Assembly: GCA_964344215.1 (NCBI GenBank)
Contig: CAYFMP010000041.1
Span: forward strand, 1-33,444
DNA from: CAYFMP01 sp964344215
Lineage (GTDB): Bacteria; Pseudomonadota; Alphaproteobacteria; Rhodospirillales; Casp-alpha2
Reading direction: 5' to 3'
Length of the DNA: 33,444 bases
Part shown: piece after piece, positions 23,855 through 32,772 of the stretch
How positions within the stretch are numbered: position 1 is the stretch's first letter
Layout of the letters: each line of letters begins with the position of its first letter
Notes under the pieces: generated by a model
The model's input: only the letters and a program-made list of their open reading frames with translations
Database searches by the model: none
Told to the model about the DNA's origin: nothing
Translations under genes and position numbers: made by a program

Positions 23855-25222
23855 ATGGACCCGAGGAAGGTCAAGACGGCCGCCGACGCGCGCGCCATCG
23901 TCAAGGAACGCAAACTCGACCACGTCAAGGTCGGCGTCTTCGACATCGACGGCGTACTGCGCGGCAAGTACATGAGCCGCGACAAGTTCTTCTCCGCCCT
24001 CGACAAGGGATTCGGCTTCTGCGACGTGGTGCTGGGCTGGGATTCGTACGATCAGCTCTACGACAACGTCGCCGTCACCGGCTGGCACACCGGCTACCCG
24101 GACGCGCCGGTCCGTATCCTCGCCGATAGCTGCCGCGAGATCCCCTGGGAGGACGGCATGCTGTTCTTCCAGGGCGAGTTCACCGGCGACCACGAGCCGG
24201 TCTGTCCGCGCGCCGTCCTGCGCCGGGTGCTCGACAAGGCCAAAGCGATGGGACTCATGACCTACGCCGGCTTCGAGTACGAGTTCTTCATGTTCGAGGA
24301 GACGCCGCATTCGGCGCGCGACAAGAACTACCGCGACATGAAGCCCCTTCAGCCCGGCTTTTTCGGCTATTCGATGATCCGCAACTCGGTCGAATCCGAC
24401 CTCTACGGCGAGCTGCTGGAGGCCTGCGCCCAGATGGATATGGCCTTGGAGGGCCTGCACGAGGAAACCGGCCCCGGCGTGCTGGAGGCGGCGATCGCCG
24501 TCGATTCAGGCCTCAACGCGGCCGACAAGGCGGCGCTGTTCAAGACCTTCGCCAAGGTGCTGGCCCAGAAGAACGGCCTGATGGCGACCTTCATGGCCAA
24601 GTGGTCGCCGGACTGGCCGGGCCAGAGCGGCCATATCCACATGTCCTTGAAGGACAGGAAGGGCAAGTCGGTGTTCCTCGACAAGAGAAAGCCCGATACC
24701 CTCAGCGACACCATGCGCCACTTCATCGGCGGCCAGCAGAAACTGATGCCCGAAACGCTCTGCATGATTGCCTCGACGGTCAACTCGTTCACCCGTTTGA
24801 TCCCCGGCTTCTGGGCGCCGACCGAGGCCAGTTGGGGGGTCGACAACCGGACCTGCGCGCTGCGCGCCATCACCGGCTCCGAGAAATCGCAGCGCGTCGA
24901 ATACCGGATCGCGGCGGCCGACGCCAACCCCTACCTGGCCCTGGCCGCTTCCGTCGGCGCCGGGCTGTGGGGCATCGAGAACGAAATCGAGCCGGAAGCC
25001 GAGGTCGACGGCAACGCCTACGACAAGAAGTTCCCGAAGAAGCTGCAACTGCCGCGCACGCTGTGGGAGGCGGCCCAGAAGCTCAAGGCCTCGAAGCCGG
25101 CCCGCGAGCTGTTCGGCGACGCCTTCGTCGAGCATTTCGCGGCCACCCGCGAATGGGAGGAACGCGAGTTCCGCAAGGCGATCACCGATTGGGAAATGGA
25201 ACGCTATTTCGAGATCATTTGA
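23855..25222 (+). CDS. Glutamine synthetase-family ligase (gamma-glutamyl-amine synthetase-like)
   Basis: 455-aa ATP-dependent ligase of the glutamine synthetase superfamily. The beta-grasp N-domain (VKVGVFDIDGVLRGKYMSRD) is followed by the catalytic domain. This includes GFEYEFFMFE with metal-binding Glu residues, GQSGHIHMSLKD (ATP/metal His), and the long segment FTRLIPGFWAPTEASWGV, which is typical of the PuuA/GlnA3/GlnA4-like branch. That branch attaches glutamate to polyamines, ethanolamine or other amines rather than to ammonia. The downstream aldehyde and alcohol dehydrogenases support such a catabolic role. An in-frame extension far upstream is an artefact of high GC; a GGGGG site supports 23855. 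Confidence 0.88.
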   Translation: MDPRKVKTAADARAIVKERKLDHVKVGVFDIDGVLRGKYMSRDKFFSALDKGFGFCDVVLGWDSYDQLYDNVAVTGWHTGYPDAPVRILADSCREIPWEDGMLFFQGEFTGDHEPVCPRAVLRRVLDKAKAMGLMTYAGFEYEFFMFEETPHSARDKNYRDMKPLQPGFFGYSMIRNSVESDLYGELLEACAQMDMALEGLHEETGPGVLEAAIAVDSGLNAADKAALFKTFAKVLAQKNGLMATFMAKWSPDWPGQSGHIHMSLKDRKGKSVFLDKRKPDTLSDTMRHFIGGQQKLMPETLCMIASTVNSFTRLIPGFWAPTEASWGVDNRTCALRAITGSEKSQRVEYRIAAADANPYLALAASVGAGLWGIENEIEPEAEVDGNAYDKKFPKKLQLPRTLWEAAQKLKASKPARELFGDAFVEHFAATREWEEREFRKAITDWEMERYFEII

Positions 25223-25233
25223 TTATCGTAGGC

Positions 25234-25260
25234 TTGTGTGGTACATACCATGAACATTAT
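25234..25260 (+). promoter_or_regulatory. Possible promoter of the restriction-modification pair, with palindrome in the spacer
   Basis: TTGTGT (25234-25239) and CATTAT (25255-25260) could be -35 and -10 boxes with a short 15-base spacer. tggta-ca-tacca (25239-25250) is an inverted repeat between them. No C-protein regulator gene is present, so any control would come from the methyltransferase itself or from elsewhere. Confidence 0.35.
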
Positions 25261-25307
25261 TCAGTCTTCTTTCTAACGGCCCCGACAAACAGACAGAAAG
25301 GCACGCG

Positions 25308-26924
25308 ATGCTAGAGGTTCCAAGTAACGAGCGGGAGCTTTTGGCAGTCGCGCTTGCATCGCTCGGTGAAAGGCATTGTCTTTCTCGATGTGAGCTTGAT
25401 GTTTGTAAGGGGATCGATCCCTATCCAGGTTCCGACTTAATCGACGAGACCGAGCGGTTGATACGGTCGGGGTCCGACCCGCTAGGGGACTGGTACGGGG
25501 ATATCCACTCACCGCAGAAACGACGGAAAAGTGGCACCACGTTCACTCCGTTAAAACTGGTTAACACGGTCTTGGAAGAAGCCGCGCTCCATGTCGAGCC
25601 TTCAACGGTTATCGATACAGGAGCCGGGACAGGGCGTTTTACCGTAGCGGCCTGCCGTGCCTTCCCGGAAGCGAACGTACTCGCCGTAGAGAACGACCCG
25701 GTGAAGGCCGTTCTTACGCGCGCCAACCTGCGCGCCTTGGGAATCGACAAACAAGCGCGAGTAGTCGTGAGGGATTTTCGAGAACTCGACCTTGGTGATC
25801 GAAAGGGTGCGACCCTATTTACCGGTAATCCACCCTATGTCCGGCACCATGATATCGAAGCGAATTGGAAGCGTTGGTATGCACGGTGCTGGAAGGCCCT
25901 TGGGCAGTCCGCAAGCACCCTTGCCGGCTTACACATGCATTTCTTTGTGAAAGTGCTTTCGATCGCCCAACAGGGTGACGTTTGCGCTTTTCTGACGTCT
26001 GCCGAATGGCTTGACGTCAACTACGGAAGGCCTCTTCGTGATCATCTCGCTCGCAACCTCGACCTTCGGTCGGTCGCGTTGATGGCTCCCGACACTTCGG
26101 CGTTCGAGGGCACGTTGACGACTTCTTCGATAACCGTTTTCAAAATAGCCTCTCCTAGTAAGGAAGTTTGTGTGTCCACTCTGCTCGCGGGGGCAGGCAA
26201 TCTGACCTCGGAGAATGCCGTTTTGCCAAAAGCGCGGCTACTCGATGCCAGGAAATGGACACCGCATATTGTCTCTCGGAAATCGCAGGCTCGTTCGGAA
26301 AACGTAATCCAATTGGGTGAGCTTTTTCGTGTTCATCGAGGTCAAGTCACCGGCATGAATATGGTTTGGGTAACGAACCGAGACGACACAAAACTACCTC
26401 AAACGGTTCTCTTCAAGGCCGTTACAAAGGCTCGGGATTTGATCGAAGCGGGGCGGGAACTGACTGACGACTCTAATTTACGATATGTGATCGATCTTCC
26501 GGTGAACTTGGACGATATGAACGATCACGATCGCCTTTTGGTCGAGGAGTTCCTCAAATGGGCGGAAATCACTGGTGTAAAGGAAACCTACACTTCCAAA
26601 CACCGAAAGCCTTGGTATCGGGTCGGCCTTAGGCCACCGGCTCCAATCCTTGTGTCCTACATGGGGCGGCGACCACCGGTCTTCACAAGAAATCTCTGTC
26701 ATGCGCGTCATATAAATATCGCTCACGGTTTATATCCTAGAGTGGAACTCAATGACGATGCGCTGGCGGGATACGTCTCTTGGCTGAACGAGAACGTAAC
26801 TAGATGCCAGGGACGAACCTATTCGGGAGGATTGACGAAATTCGAACCAAAAGAGATCGAACGGCTTTTGGTTCCCCAACCCGAACATTTGCCGAGCCTG
26901 ATGGTCCAGGACGCCGCTGAATGA
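25308..26924 (+). CDS. Type II N6-adenine DNA methyltransferase
   Basis: 538-aa modification enzyme, TaqI-like in layout. The order of motifs is X (GTTFTP, residues 76-81), I (DTGAGTGRF, 103-111, SAM binding), then IV (TGNPPYVRH, NPPY at 174-177, catalytic), with the C-terminal half acting as target-recognition domain. It protects host DNA by methylating adenine in a site shared with the nuclease encoded next. The stop overlaps the nuclease start by four bases (ATGA). The pair is visibly lower in GC than the genes on both sides, consistent with horizontal transfer. The recognition sequence cannot be read from the protein. Confidence 0.92.
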   Translation: MLEVPSNERELLAVALASLGERHCLSRCELDVCKGIDPYPGSDLIDETERLIRSGSDPLGDWYGDIHSPQKRRKSGTTFTPLKLVNTVLEEAALHVEPSTVIDTGAGTGRFTVAACRAFPEANVLAVENDPVKAVLTRANLRALGIDKQARVVVRDFRELDLGDRKGATLFTGNPPYVRHHDIEANWKRWYARCWKALGQSASTLAGLHMHFFVKVLSIAQQGDVCAFLTSAEWLDVNYGRPLRDHLARNLDLRSVALMAPDTSAFEGTLTTSSITVFKIASPSKEVCVSTLLAGAGNLTSENAVLPKARLLDARKWTPHIVSRKSQARSENVIQLGELFRVHRGQVTGMNMVWVTNRDDTKLPQTVLFKAVTKARDLIEAGRELTDDSNLRYVIDLPVNLDDMNDHDRLLVEEFLKWAEITGVKETYTSKHRKPWYRVGLRPPAPILVSYMGRRPPVFTRNLCHARHINIAHGLYPRVELNDDALAGYVSWLNENVTRCQGRTYSGGLTKFEPKEIERLLVPQPEHLPSLMVQDAAE

Positions 26925-27838
26925 TCCCACCGTGGTCTGAGGAACAGATTCGCGAGGATGCCGAGACTTCAAGACAAGAGTTTCGACACCATCGGCTCGA
27001 CGAACCCTTGGACAAATACCTTCAGGCCTACGATATCCTTTGCAATAGCAACACGGAGCTTATACGGAATCTGGGATCGGTGCTTTGCGATCCGGTTGAT
27101 TGTTCTCTATTGAGTGAAGTTGTTCGCGATCCCAATCTTCGTATGGCGCTACGCTATCTAGCGGCACCGCCAATTTCTGAAGACGACCTAAAGACCCTGA
27201 TCGAAGATACTCTCGCTTGGACGAGTATCCGGGACAACCCCGAACATGCGCAAAAGATTCGCGACGTTATTGCCGAGGTCATAGACCCAAAACGGTTCCC
27301 TTGGATTCGAGAGAAACGGCCAGCCACAGACAAAGAGCTGGACAAAGCGGTTATGGCTTCGACCGTCGTAGCGGCGTCGCAGCGCGTTCAAACCGAGCGC
27401 CGCAGCGAAGGAAAAAGGGACCTTGAAGGGAGCGTTTGCAGTTACTTAGCCGATTGCGGCTTCAAGAAAGTAACTGTTGGAGAAATCAAGAACATTTCCC
27501 GTGACGCCCCAGATCCCGGAGAGTTCGCCATTAACACGGTTCTTGGCGAGGACGAAGCGGATGCAGTGGTCGTCCTTCGCGATCACCGGATAATGGCGAT
27601 CGAATGCAAGGTTTCGAACAGCGAACTAAACAGCCGGAAGCGTATCAACAAAGAGGTCGCTCAGAACGCGCAAAACTGGTTGGGTCGTTTCGGTAAGGAT
27701 CAACTTGTTCCATCAGCGGTCATTCAAGGCGTGTTTAAACCTGAATACTTGCAGGCCGCTCAAGACTTGGAAGTGCTGTTTTTCTGGCGTCATCGCTTGA
27801 GTGATCTTGGCGAGTTTATAGACTGCGCAAAGCCCTAG
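26921..27838 (+). CDS. Type II restriction endonuclease, XamI-family-like
   Basis: 305-aa nuclease partner of the methyltransferase. A PD-(D/E)XK active site is visible: Asp214 in GEDEADAVVVL and Glu228-Cys-Lys230 in IMAIECKVSNSE, followed by the basic NSRKRINKEVAQNAQNW segment. The overall pattern (HRLDEPLDKYLQAYD, AAPPISEDDLKTL, DAPDPGEFAINTVLG) resembles the XamI family as I remember it. XamI itself cuts GTCGAC, but specificity varies and should not be assumed here. It ends 18 bases before the aldehyde dehydrogenase start. Confidence 0.8.
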   Translation: MIPPWSEEQIREDAETSRQEFRHHRLDEPLDKYLQAYDILCNSNTELIRNLGSVLCDPVDCSLLSEVVRDPNLRMALRYLAAPPISEDDLKTLIEDTLAWTSIRDNPEHAQKIRDVIAEVIDPKRFPWIREKRPATDKELDKAVMASTVVAASQRVQTERRSEGKRDLEGSVCSYLADCGFKKVTVGEIKNISRDAPDPGEFAINTVLGEDEADAVVVLRDHRIMAIECKVSNSELNSRKRINKEVAQNAQNWLGRFGKDQLVPSAVIQGVFKPEYLQAAQDLEVLFFWRHRLSDLGEFIDCAKP

Positions 27839-27855
27839 TTGTCCCCGAGGTTTAA

Positions 27856-29247
27856 ATGACAGACAAACTCAACACCATCACGCCGGTAGACGGCAGCGTT
27901 TACGTCGAGCGCAACTTCGCCGACGAAGAGGCCATCGCCCAGGCGCTCGCGGGCGCCCGCACCGCGCAAGCGAAATGGCGGCGGACGCCGTTGGCCGAAC
28001 GGGCCGAGGTCGTCACCCGCGCGGTCGACTCCTTCGTCGCCGCCAAGGACGGCATCGCCGAGGAGATCACCTGGCAGATGGGCCGCCCCATCGCCTATTC
28101 GCCGTTCGAGGTCGGCGGTTTCGAGGAGCGTGCGCGGCACATGATCGCCATCGCCGAAGAGGGCCTGGCCGATATCCCTGTCGCCGACAAGGACGGTTTC
28201 ACGCGGTTCATTCGCCGCGACCCCTTAGGGCTCGTCTTCGTCATCGCACCCTGGAACTACCCTTATCTCACGTCCGTCAACTCGATCGTGCCGGCGCTGC
28301 TGGCCGGCAACGCGGTCGTCCTCAAGCACTCGGCGCAGACACCGTTGTGCGCCGAGCGCTACGCCGACGCCTTCAGGGAGGCCGGGCTGCCCGATGGCGT
28401 CTTCCAGTACCTGCACCTGAACCACGCCGACACCGAGCGCGTCATCAAGGCGCCGGAAGTCGATTTCGTGGCCTTCACCGGCTCGGTGCCGGGCGGTGAA
28501 ATGGTCGAGACGGCGGCGTCCGGGCGCTTCATCGGCGTCGGGCTGGAGCTCGGCGGCAAGGACCCGGCCTACGTGCGCGCCGACGCCGATATCGGCCACG
28601 CCGTCGACAACCTGGTCGACGGCGCCTTTTTCAATTCCGGCCAGTCGTGTTGCGGCATCGAGCGCATCTACGTGCACCGCGACGTCTACGACGATTTCCT
28701 CGGCGGCTACGTCGACCTCGCTTCGAAGTACGTGCTCGGCGACCCGACCGACAAGGAAACGACCCTGGGGCCGCTGGTCCGCGCGTCGGCCGCCGACTTC
28801 GTCCGCGACCAGACCGCCGAAGCCGTCGCCGCCGGCGCCAAGGCGCTGGTCGACATCGCCGGCTTCGCGGCCGACCGGCCGGGCACGCCGTACCTCGCCC
28901 CACAGGTGCTGATCGAGGTCGACCACTCGATGCGGGTGATGACGGAAGAGAGCTTCGGCCCCGTCGTCGGCATCATGCCGGTGGATTCCGACGAGCACGC
29001 CATCGAGATGATGAACGACAGCGAGTTCGGCCTGACGGCGGCGGTGTGGACGTCGGACGAGGAAGCGGCGGCCCGCATCGGCGACCAAGTGGCGACCGGC
29101 ACCTGGTTCATGAACCGCTGCGACTACCTGGATCCGGCGCTGGCCTGGACCGGCGTCAAGGATTCCGGGCGCGGCTGCACGCTGTCGGTGCTCGGCTACG
29201 AGCACCTGACCCGGCCGAAGTCGTTCCATCTGAGGACGGCGTTGTAG
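27856..29247 (+). CDS. Aldehyde dehydrogenase family protein
   Basis: 463-aa NAD(P)+-dependent enzyme oxidising an aldehyde to an acid. Asn134 is in APWNYPYL, Lys157 in VVLKHSAQTP, the general base Glu231 in LELGGKDP, and the nucleophile Cys265 in NSGQSCCGIER. The specific aldehyde is unknown. With the amide ligase upstream and the alcohol dehydrogenase downstream, a gamma-glutamylamino-aldehyde is a reasonable guess. A GAGG site precedes the ATG. The gene probably once followed the ligase directly; now transcription may come from the restriction operon. Confidence 0.9.
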   Translation: MTDKLNTITPVDGSVYVERNFADEEAIAQALAGARTAQAKWRRTPLAERAEVVTRAVDSFVAAKDGIAEEITWQMGRPIAYSPFEVGGFEERARHMIAIAEEGLADIPVADKDGFTRFIRRDPLGLVFVIAPWNYPYLTSVNSIVPALLAGNAVVLKHSAQTPLCAERYADAFREAGLPDGVFQYLHLNHADTERVIKAPEVDFVAFTGSVPGGEMVETAASGRFIGVGLELGGKDPAYVRADADIGHAVDNLVDGAFFNSGQSCCGIERIYVHRDVYDDFLGGYVDLASKYVLGDPTDKETTLGPLVRASAADFVRDQTAEAVAAGAKALVDIAGFAADRPGTPYLAPQVLIEVDHSMRVMTEESFGPVVGIMPVDSDEHAIEMMNDSEFGLTAAVWTSDEEAAARIGDQVATGTWFMNRCDYLDPALAWTGVKDSGRGCTLSVLGYEHLTRPKSFHLRTAL

Positions 29248-29270
29248 GCATTACAGAGCGCGAGTCCGGC

Positions 29271-30686
29271 TTAATTGGTGAACAGATTGATGGTCGGCTG
29301 ATTGACTTGGTTCTTCGGGTCCTTCTGCCGGTCAATAATCTGAGAGATAAGCGTCAGTGCCAGCATCGAGAAATCGTCGTTTCCGTCGGCCGGTATACCG
29401 TACCTCTCACCCTCGTAAGAGACAGCCACCGCCACGGGAGCGCCGCCAATTCCCTTCTCCAGCCGGAACAGCGGCAATCCTACTTTCTTACCGGTGCGGA
29501 AACTCGTTACCGACACCTTGGGTCGGTCGCAATCTTTTCTTAGTTTGTCATTGTTACACCGCCATCGGGCGCGGGCCACTTCGCCGAGGTAGTAAAGCAT
29601 GCCTTGGGGGGAACGCAGCGCCAGTTTTATCGGTTTCTTGGGGTCGTCCACCGCAATCTTGGCGCTTGTCTTCGACAGCAGTGTTTTCAGCACGGCCTCC
29701 CCTTCGGCAACCCTATTCTTGGCATTGGTCTGTCCCGTATCCTCGAAGGATTTCCGAATCTCTTTATTGAGTTCTTTCACCAGTTCGTTAATCGCGTCGG
29801 TCGCCTTTTTCAATTCCCCGGCCTTGCCTGATTCAGCCGGCACGTATTCATAGACAAGTGGCGCAGAAATCTCGAGTGGTGCGAACGAGCCGACCGAAAC
29901 TGTACCGCCGCATTTCCACAGACTCTTGTTCCACTTGTCCCGCAAAGCTGTTTTTTTTGCCTGCTCAGTCAACTTTCTCATTTCTCTATTGAATTCGGCC
30001 ATCGACCAGCATTCGATGAATTCAAGCTTTGAATCCGTTTGCTTCACGATCTCGGCAACCACCTTCGACTCATAGAATTTGTCCGCTTTTATCCACGGCC
30101 CTTGGCGATCGTATGAGGTCTTTCCTTTATCTATCTTCCCGCTTCTGGAGATGAGTTCGACGGCCCGGGTGAAAAGATCCAGTCTGTACCTATTGTCTGG
30201 ATCGTTGATCAGTGCACCGTCGCCGGTTTCTATCTTTCTCACGAAGACGTGCAACAATACTTTCAACGGCCAACCCTGACGGATGAAATGGCGAAGGGTC
30301 TTGGCCGAGGTCGGCGTATACACGGCATTGATGAAATCCTTGTCGTCGAGAATGTCGATACCGACCTGCGGCGTCTGCTCGGCGCTCAGCGACGGTGCTA
30401 TCTGATATTGATGTGTCGCCGCCTGTCCGAAAGGGACGGTGAAACTACCGGTCGAGCCCGAGACCTTCGAGTTGATGTTGAAGTCCTTCAATGCTGTGAA
30501 GTACATGGGCCGCTGCTGGGTGGCGCGGACGATATTCAACAACAGCATCCGGTTGTTGGCTTGCTCGTAGCCGATATTGGTGTCGGTGGCCTGTGTCGCC
30601 AGCAGTCCGTCGACGGCGCAGCCCGACGTCAGAAGTCCGGCCAGCGCCAAGGCGAAGGCGCCCTTCGTCTTCCTTGAAAATACCAT
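29271..30686 (-). CDS. Putative lipoprotein, 471 aa, unknown function
   Basis: The N-terminus MVFSRKTKGAFALALAGLL leads to a lipobox-like TSGC with Cys23 as the likely lipidated residue (Thr rather than Leu at -3 is slightly unusual). The body has no recognised domain: an early DTNIGYEQANNRMLLLNIVRA segment, basic and charged central regions, Cys residues that may pair, and an end at VNQPTINLFTN. It should be an envelope protein. A GGGAGGA site supports the start. It runs opposite to its neighbours, between the aldehyde and alcohol dehydrogenase genes, and is lower in GC than both, so it may be a later insertion. Confidence 0.72.
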   Translation of the reverse strand: MVFSRKTKGAFALALAGLLTSGCAVDGLLATQATDTNIGYEQANNRMLLLNIVRATQQRPMYFTALKDFNINSKVSGSTGSFTVPFGQAATHQYQIAPSLSAEQTPQVGIDILDDKDFINAVYTPTSAKTLRHFIRQGWPLKVLLHVFVRKIETGDGALINDPDNRYRLDLFTRAVELISRSGKIDKGKTSYDRQGPWIKADKFYESKVVAEIVKQTDSKLEFIECWSMAEFNREMRKLTEQAKKTALRDKWNKSLWKCGGTVSVGSFAPLEISAPLVYEYVPAESGKAGELKKATDAINELVKELNKEIRKSFEDTGQTNAKNRVAEGEAVLKTLLSKTSAKIAVDDPKKPIKLALRSPQGMLYYLGEVARARWRCNNDKLRKDCDRPKVSVTSFRTGKKVGLPLFRLEKGIGGAPVAVAVSYEGERYGIPADGNDDFSMLALTLISQIIDRQKDPKNQVNQPTINLFTN

Positions 30687-30886
30687 GATTTCCTCCCTGT
30701 CTCGACGTGGCCGCCCGCTTGGCGCGGATTGGTGTCACTTGTTTTTTCGATTGTATCGTGAACGACCTTTCTCTTCTAGATCGCATCCGTGTGGGCGCCA
30801 TTGTTGGCTTGCCCGGCGGCCCGGAAACGGGCAGGATTTTCCGACGCCCCCTTCGACCCCGAACCCACCGGACGGAACCTACGATC

Positions 30887-32065
30887 ATGACCGAAAACGC
30901 TGTCAAGCTTTCCAACAACTGGAACTACCCGACGACCGTGCGCTTCGGCGCCGGCCGCATCTCCGAACTCGCCAAGTGTTGCACGGCGCTCGGCATCGAA
31001 AGGCCGCTGCTAGTCACCGACCCCGGCCTGGCCGGATTGCCGATGGTGACGGAGGCCATCGCCGCCAACACCGAGGCCGGCGTGCCAACCGGGTTGTTCT
31101 CCGACGTCCGCCCCAACCCGGTCGGCCGCAACGTCGACGACGGGCTGACCGTCTTTCGCGACGGCGGCCACGACGGCGTCATCGCCTTCGGCGGCGGCAG
31201 CGCCATGGACGCCGGCAAGTTGATCGCGTTCATGGCCGGTCAGACCAAGCCGCTGTGGGACTTCGAGGACGCCGGCGACAACTGGAAGGCGGCCGATCCG
31301 GACGGCATCGCGCCGATTATCGCGGTGCCGACGACGTCGGGCACCGGCTCCGAGGTCGGCCGCGCCGCCGTCGCCACCGACGAGGAGACGCACTCGAAAA
31401 AGATACTGTTTCACCCGAAGATGTTGCCCGGCATCGTCATCTGCGACCCGGAACTGGTCACCGGCCTGCCGCCGCACCTGACGGCCGGCACCGGCATGGA
31501 CGCGCTGGCCCACTGCCTGGAAGCCTACTGCGTTCAGAGCTATCACCCGATGGCCGACGGTATCGCCTTGGAAGGCATGCGGCTGATCAAGGACTGGCTG
31601 CCCGAGGCGGTGAAGAACGGCGCCAACGTCGAGGCCCGCGCCCACATGATGTCCGCCGCCGCCATGGGCGCGACCGCCTTTCAGAAAGGCTTGGGCGCCA
31701 TCCACTCGCTGAGCCACCCGGTCGGCTCGGCCTACGACACCCACCACGGCCTGACCAATGCCGTCTTCATGCCCTACGCCATGATCTACAACCGGCCGGC
31801 CATCGAGGACAAGATGGCGACCCTGGCCCGCTTCCTCGACTTAGGCGACCGCTCGTTCCGTGGCGTGCTGGAGTGGACGCTGCAATTGCGCGACGAATTC
31901 GACATCCCGCACACGGCGGCCGGCCTCGGCGTCGAGGAATCCCGCCTGGACGAGCTATCCGAGATGGCGGCCATCGACCCGACGGCGCCGACCAACCCGG
32001 TGCCGGCCGCGGCCGCCGACATGAGGCGCATGTACGAAGCGGCGATGGCGGGGGACCTGGGGTAG
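30887..32065 (+). CDS. Iron-containing (group III) alcohol dehydrogenase
   Basis: 392-aa NAD(P)-dependent dehydrogenase. GGGSAMDAGK at 102-111 binds the nucleotide. Expected metal ligands are Asp205 and His209 (GTGMDALAHCLEAY), His273, and His287 (DTHHGLTNA), in the spacing of the family. It interconverts an alcohol and an aldehyde and could feed the aldehyde dehydrogenase upstream. The start at 30887 gives the usual family length; an in-frame ATG at 30707 would add an unrelated leader. The MarC gene starts four bases after its stop. Confidence 0.92.
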   Translation: MTENAVKLSNNWNYPTTVRFGAGRISELAKCCTALGIERPLLVTDPGLAGLPMVTEAIAANTEAGVPTGLFSDVRPNPVGRNVDDGLTVFRDGGHDGVIAFGGGSAMDAGKLIAFMAGQTKPLWDFEDAGDNWKAADPDGIAPIIAVPTTSGTGSEVGRAAVATDEETHSKKILFHPKMLPGIVICDPELVTGLPPHLTAGTGMDALAHCLEAYCVQSYHPMADGIALEGMRLIKDWLPEAVKNGANVEARAHMMSAAAMGATAFQKGLGAIHSLSHPVGSAYDTHHGLTNAVFMPYAMIYNRPAIEDKMATLARFLDLGDRSFRGVLEWTLQLRDEFDIPHTAAGLGVEESRLDELSEMAAIDPTAPTNPVPAAAADMRRMYEAAMAGDLG

Positions 32066-32069
32066 GTCC

Positions 32070-32711
32070 GTGGACCCGGTCCTGCTGGAAACCGGCCTGG
32101 TCGCCTTCACCACGTTCTTCGCCACCACCGGCCCTATCGACGTCGCCGCCATCTTCGCCGGCTTGACGGCCGGCCAGGCGACGCCGCAGGTCCGCGCCAC
32201 CGCCTTCAAGGGCGTCGCCGTCGCCACCGGCATCCTCATGGCTTTCGCGCTGTTCGGCAACGGCGTGCTGACCTATATGGGGATCACCCTGGCGGCGCTT
32301 AGGACGGCCGGCGGCATTTTGTTGTTGCTTATCGGCATCAACTTGGTCCTGGCCCGGCCCAGCGGCATCTTGACGACCACCAAGGACGAAGCAGCGGAAG
32401 CCGTCAACAAACCCGACATCTCCGTCTTTCCGCTGGCGACGCCGCTGATCGCCGGTCCCGGCACCATGGGCGCGGTGATCCTGCTGATGGCCGAAGCCAG
32501 CGGTAACATTCAGTTGCAGGCAGTCGTGATCGGCGCGCTGATCGCCGTCCTCACCCTCAGCCTGGCTCTGCTGCTGGCGGCGGCGCAAGTCCAGCGGCTG
32601 TTCGGCGTCACCGGCCTCAACGTCGTCTCGCGCATCATGGGCGTCGTGCTGACGGCGCTCGCCGTGCAGTTCATCTTCGACGGCATCAAGGGGAGCGGGC
32701 TGATTTCGTGA
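32070..32711 (+). CDS. MarC-family integral membrane protein
   Basis: 213-aa inner-membrane protein with about six hydrophobic helices. FFATTGPIDVAAIFAGLTAG and FPLATPLIAGPGTMGAVILLM carry the two related TGPI/AGPG loops typical of the MarC family, whose transported substrate is unknown. It uses a GTG start four bases after the alcohol dehydrogenase stop, so it is co-transcribed with it. Confidence 0.9.
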   Translation: MDPVLLETGLVAFTTFFATTGPIDVAAIFAGLTAGQATPQVRATAFKGVAVATGILMAFALFGNGVLTYMGITLAALRTAGGILLLLIGINLVLARPSGILTTTKDEAAEAVNKPDISVFPLATPLIAGPGTMGAVILLMAEASGNIQLQAVVIGALIAVLTLSLALLLAAAQVQRLFGVTGLNVVSRIMGVVLTALAVQFIFDGIKGSGLIS

Positions 32712-32721
32712 TCATCTCTTC

Positions 32722-32766
32722 ACCCGTTGAGACGGGTCAGGGAGCGACCCGGGTCTTAACCGGGTC
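32722..32766 (+). terminator. Two adjacent hairpins after the MarC gene (weak terminator candidate)
   Basis: acccgt/acgggt (32722-32727 with 32732-32737) and gacccgg/ccgggtc (32746-32752 with 32760-32766) form two short hairpins between convergent genes. Neither is followed by a T-run, so any termination would be inefficient or factor-dependent. Confidence 0.35.
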
Positions 32767-32772
32767 TGCAAA

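Noticed and set aside
23663..24460. N-terminal extension of the TPR-glycosyltransferase gene
   Set aside because: It is antisense to the ligase gene and has no resemblance to TPR sequence.
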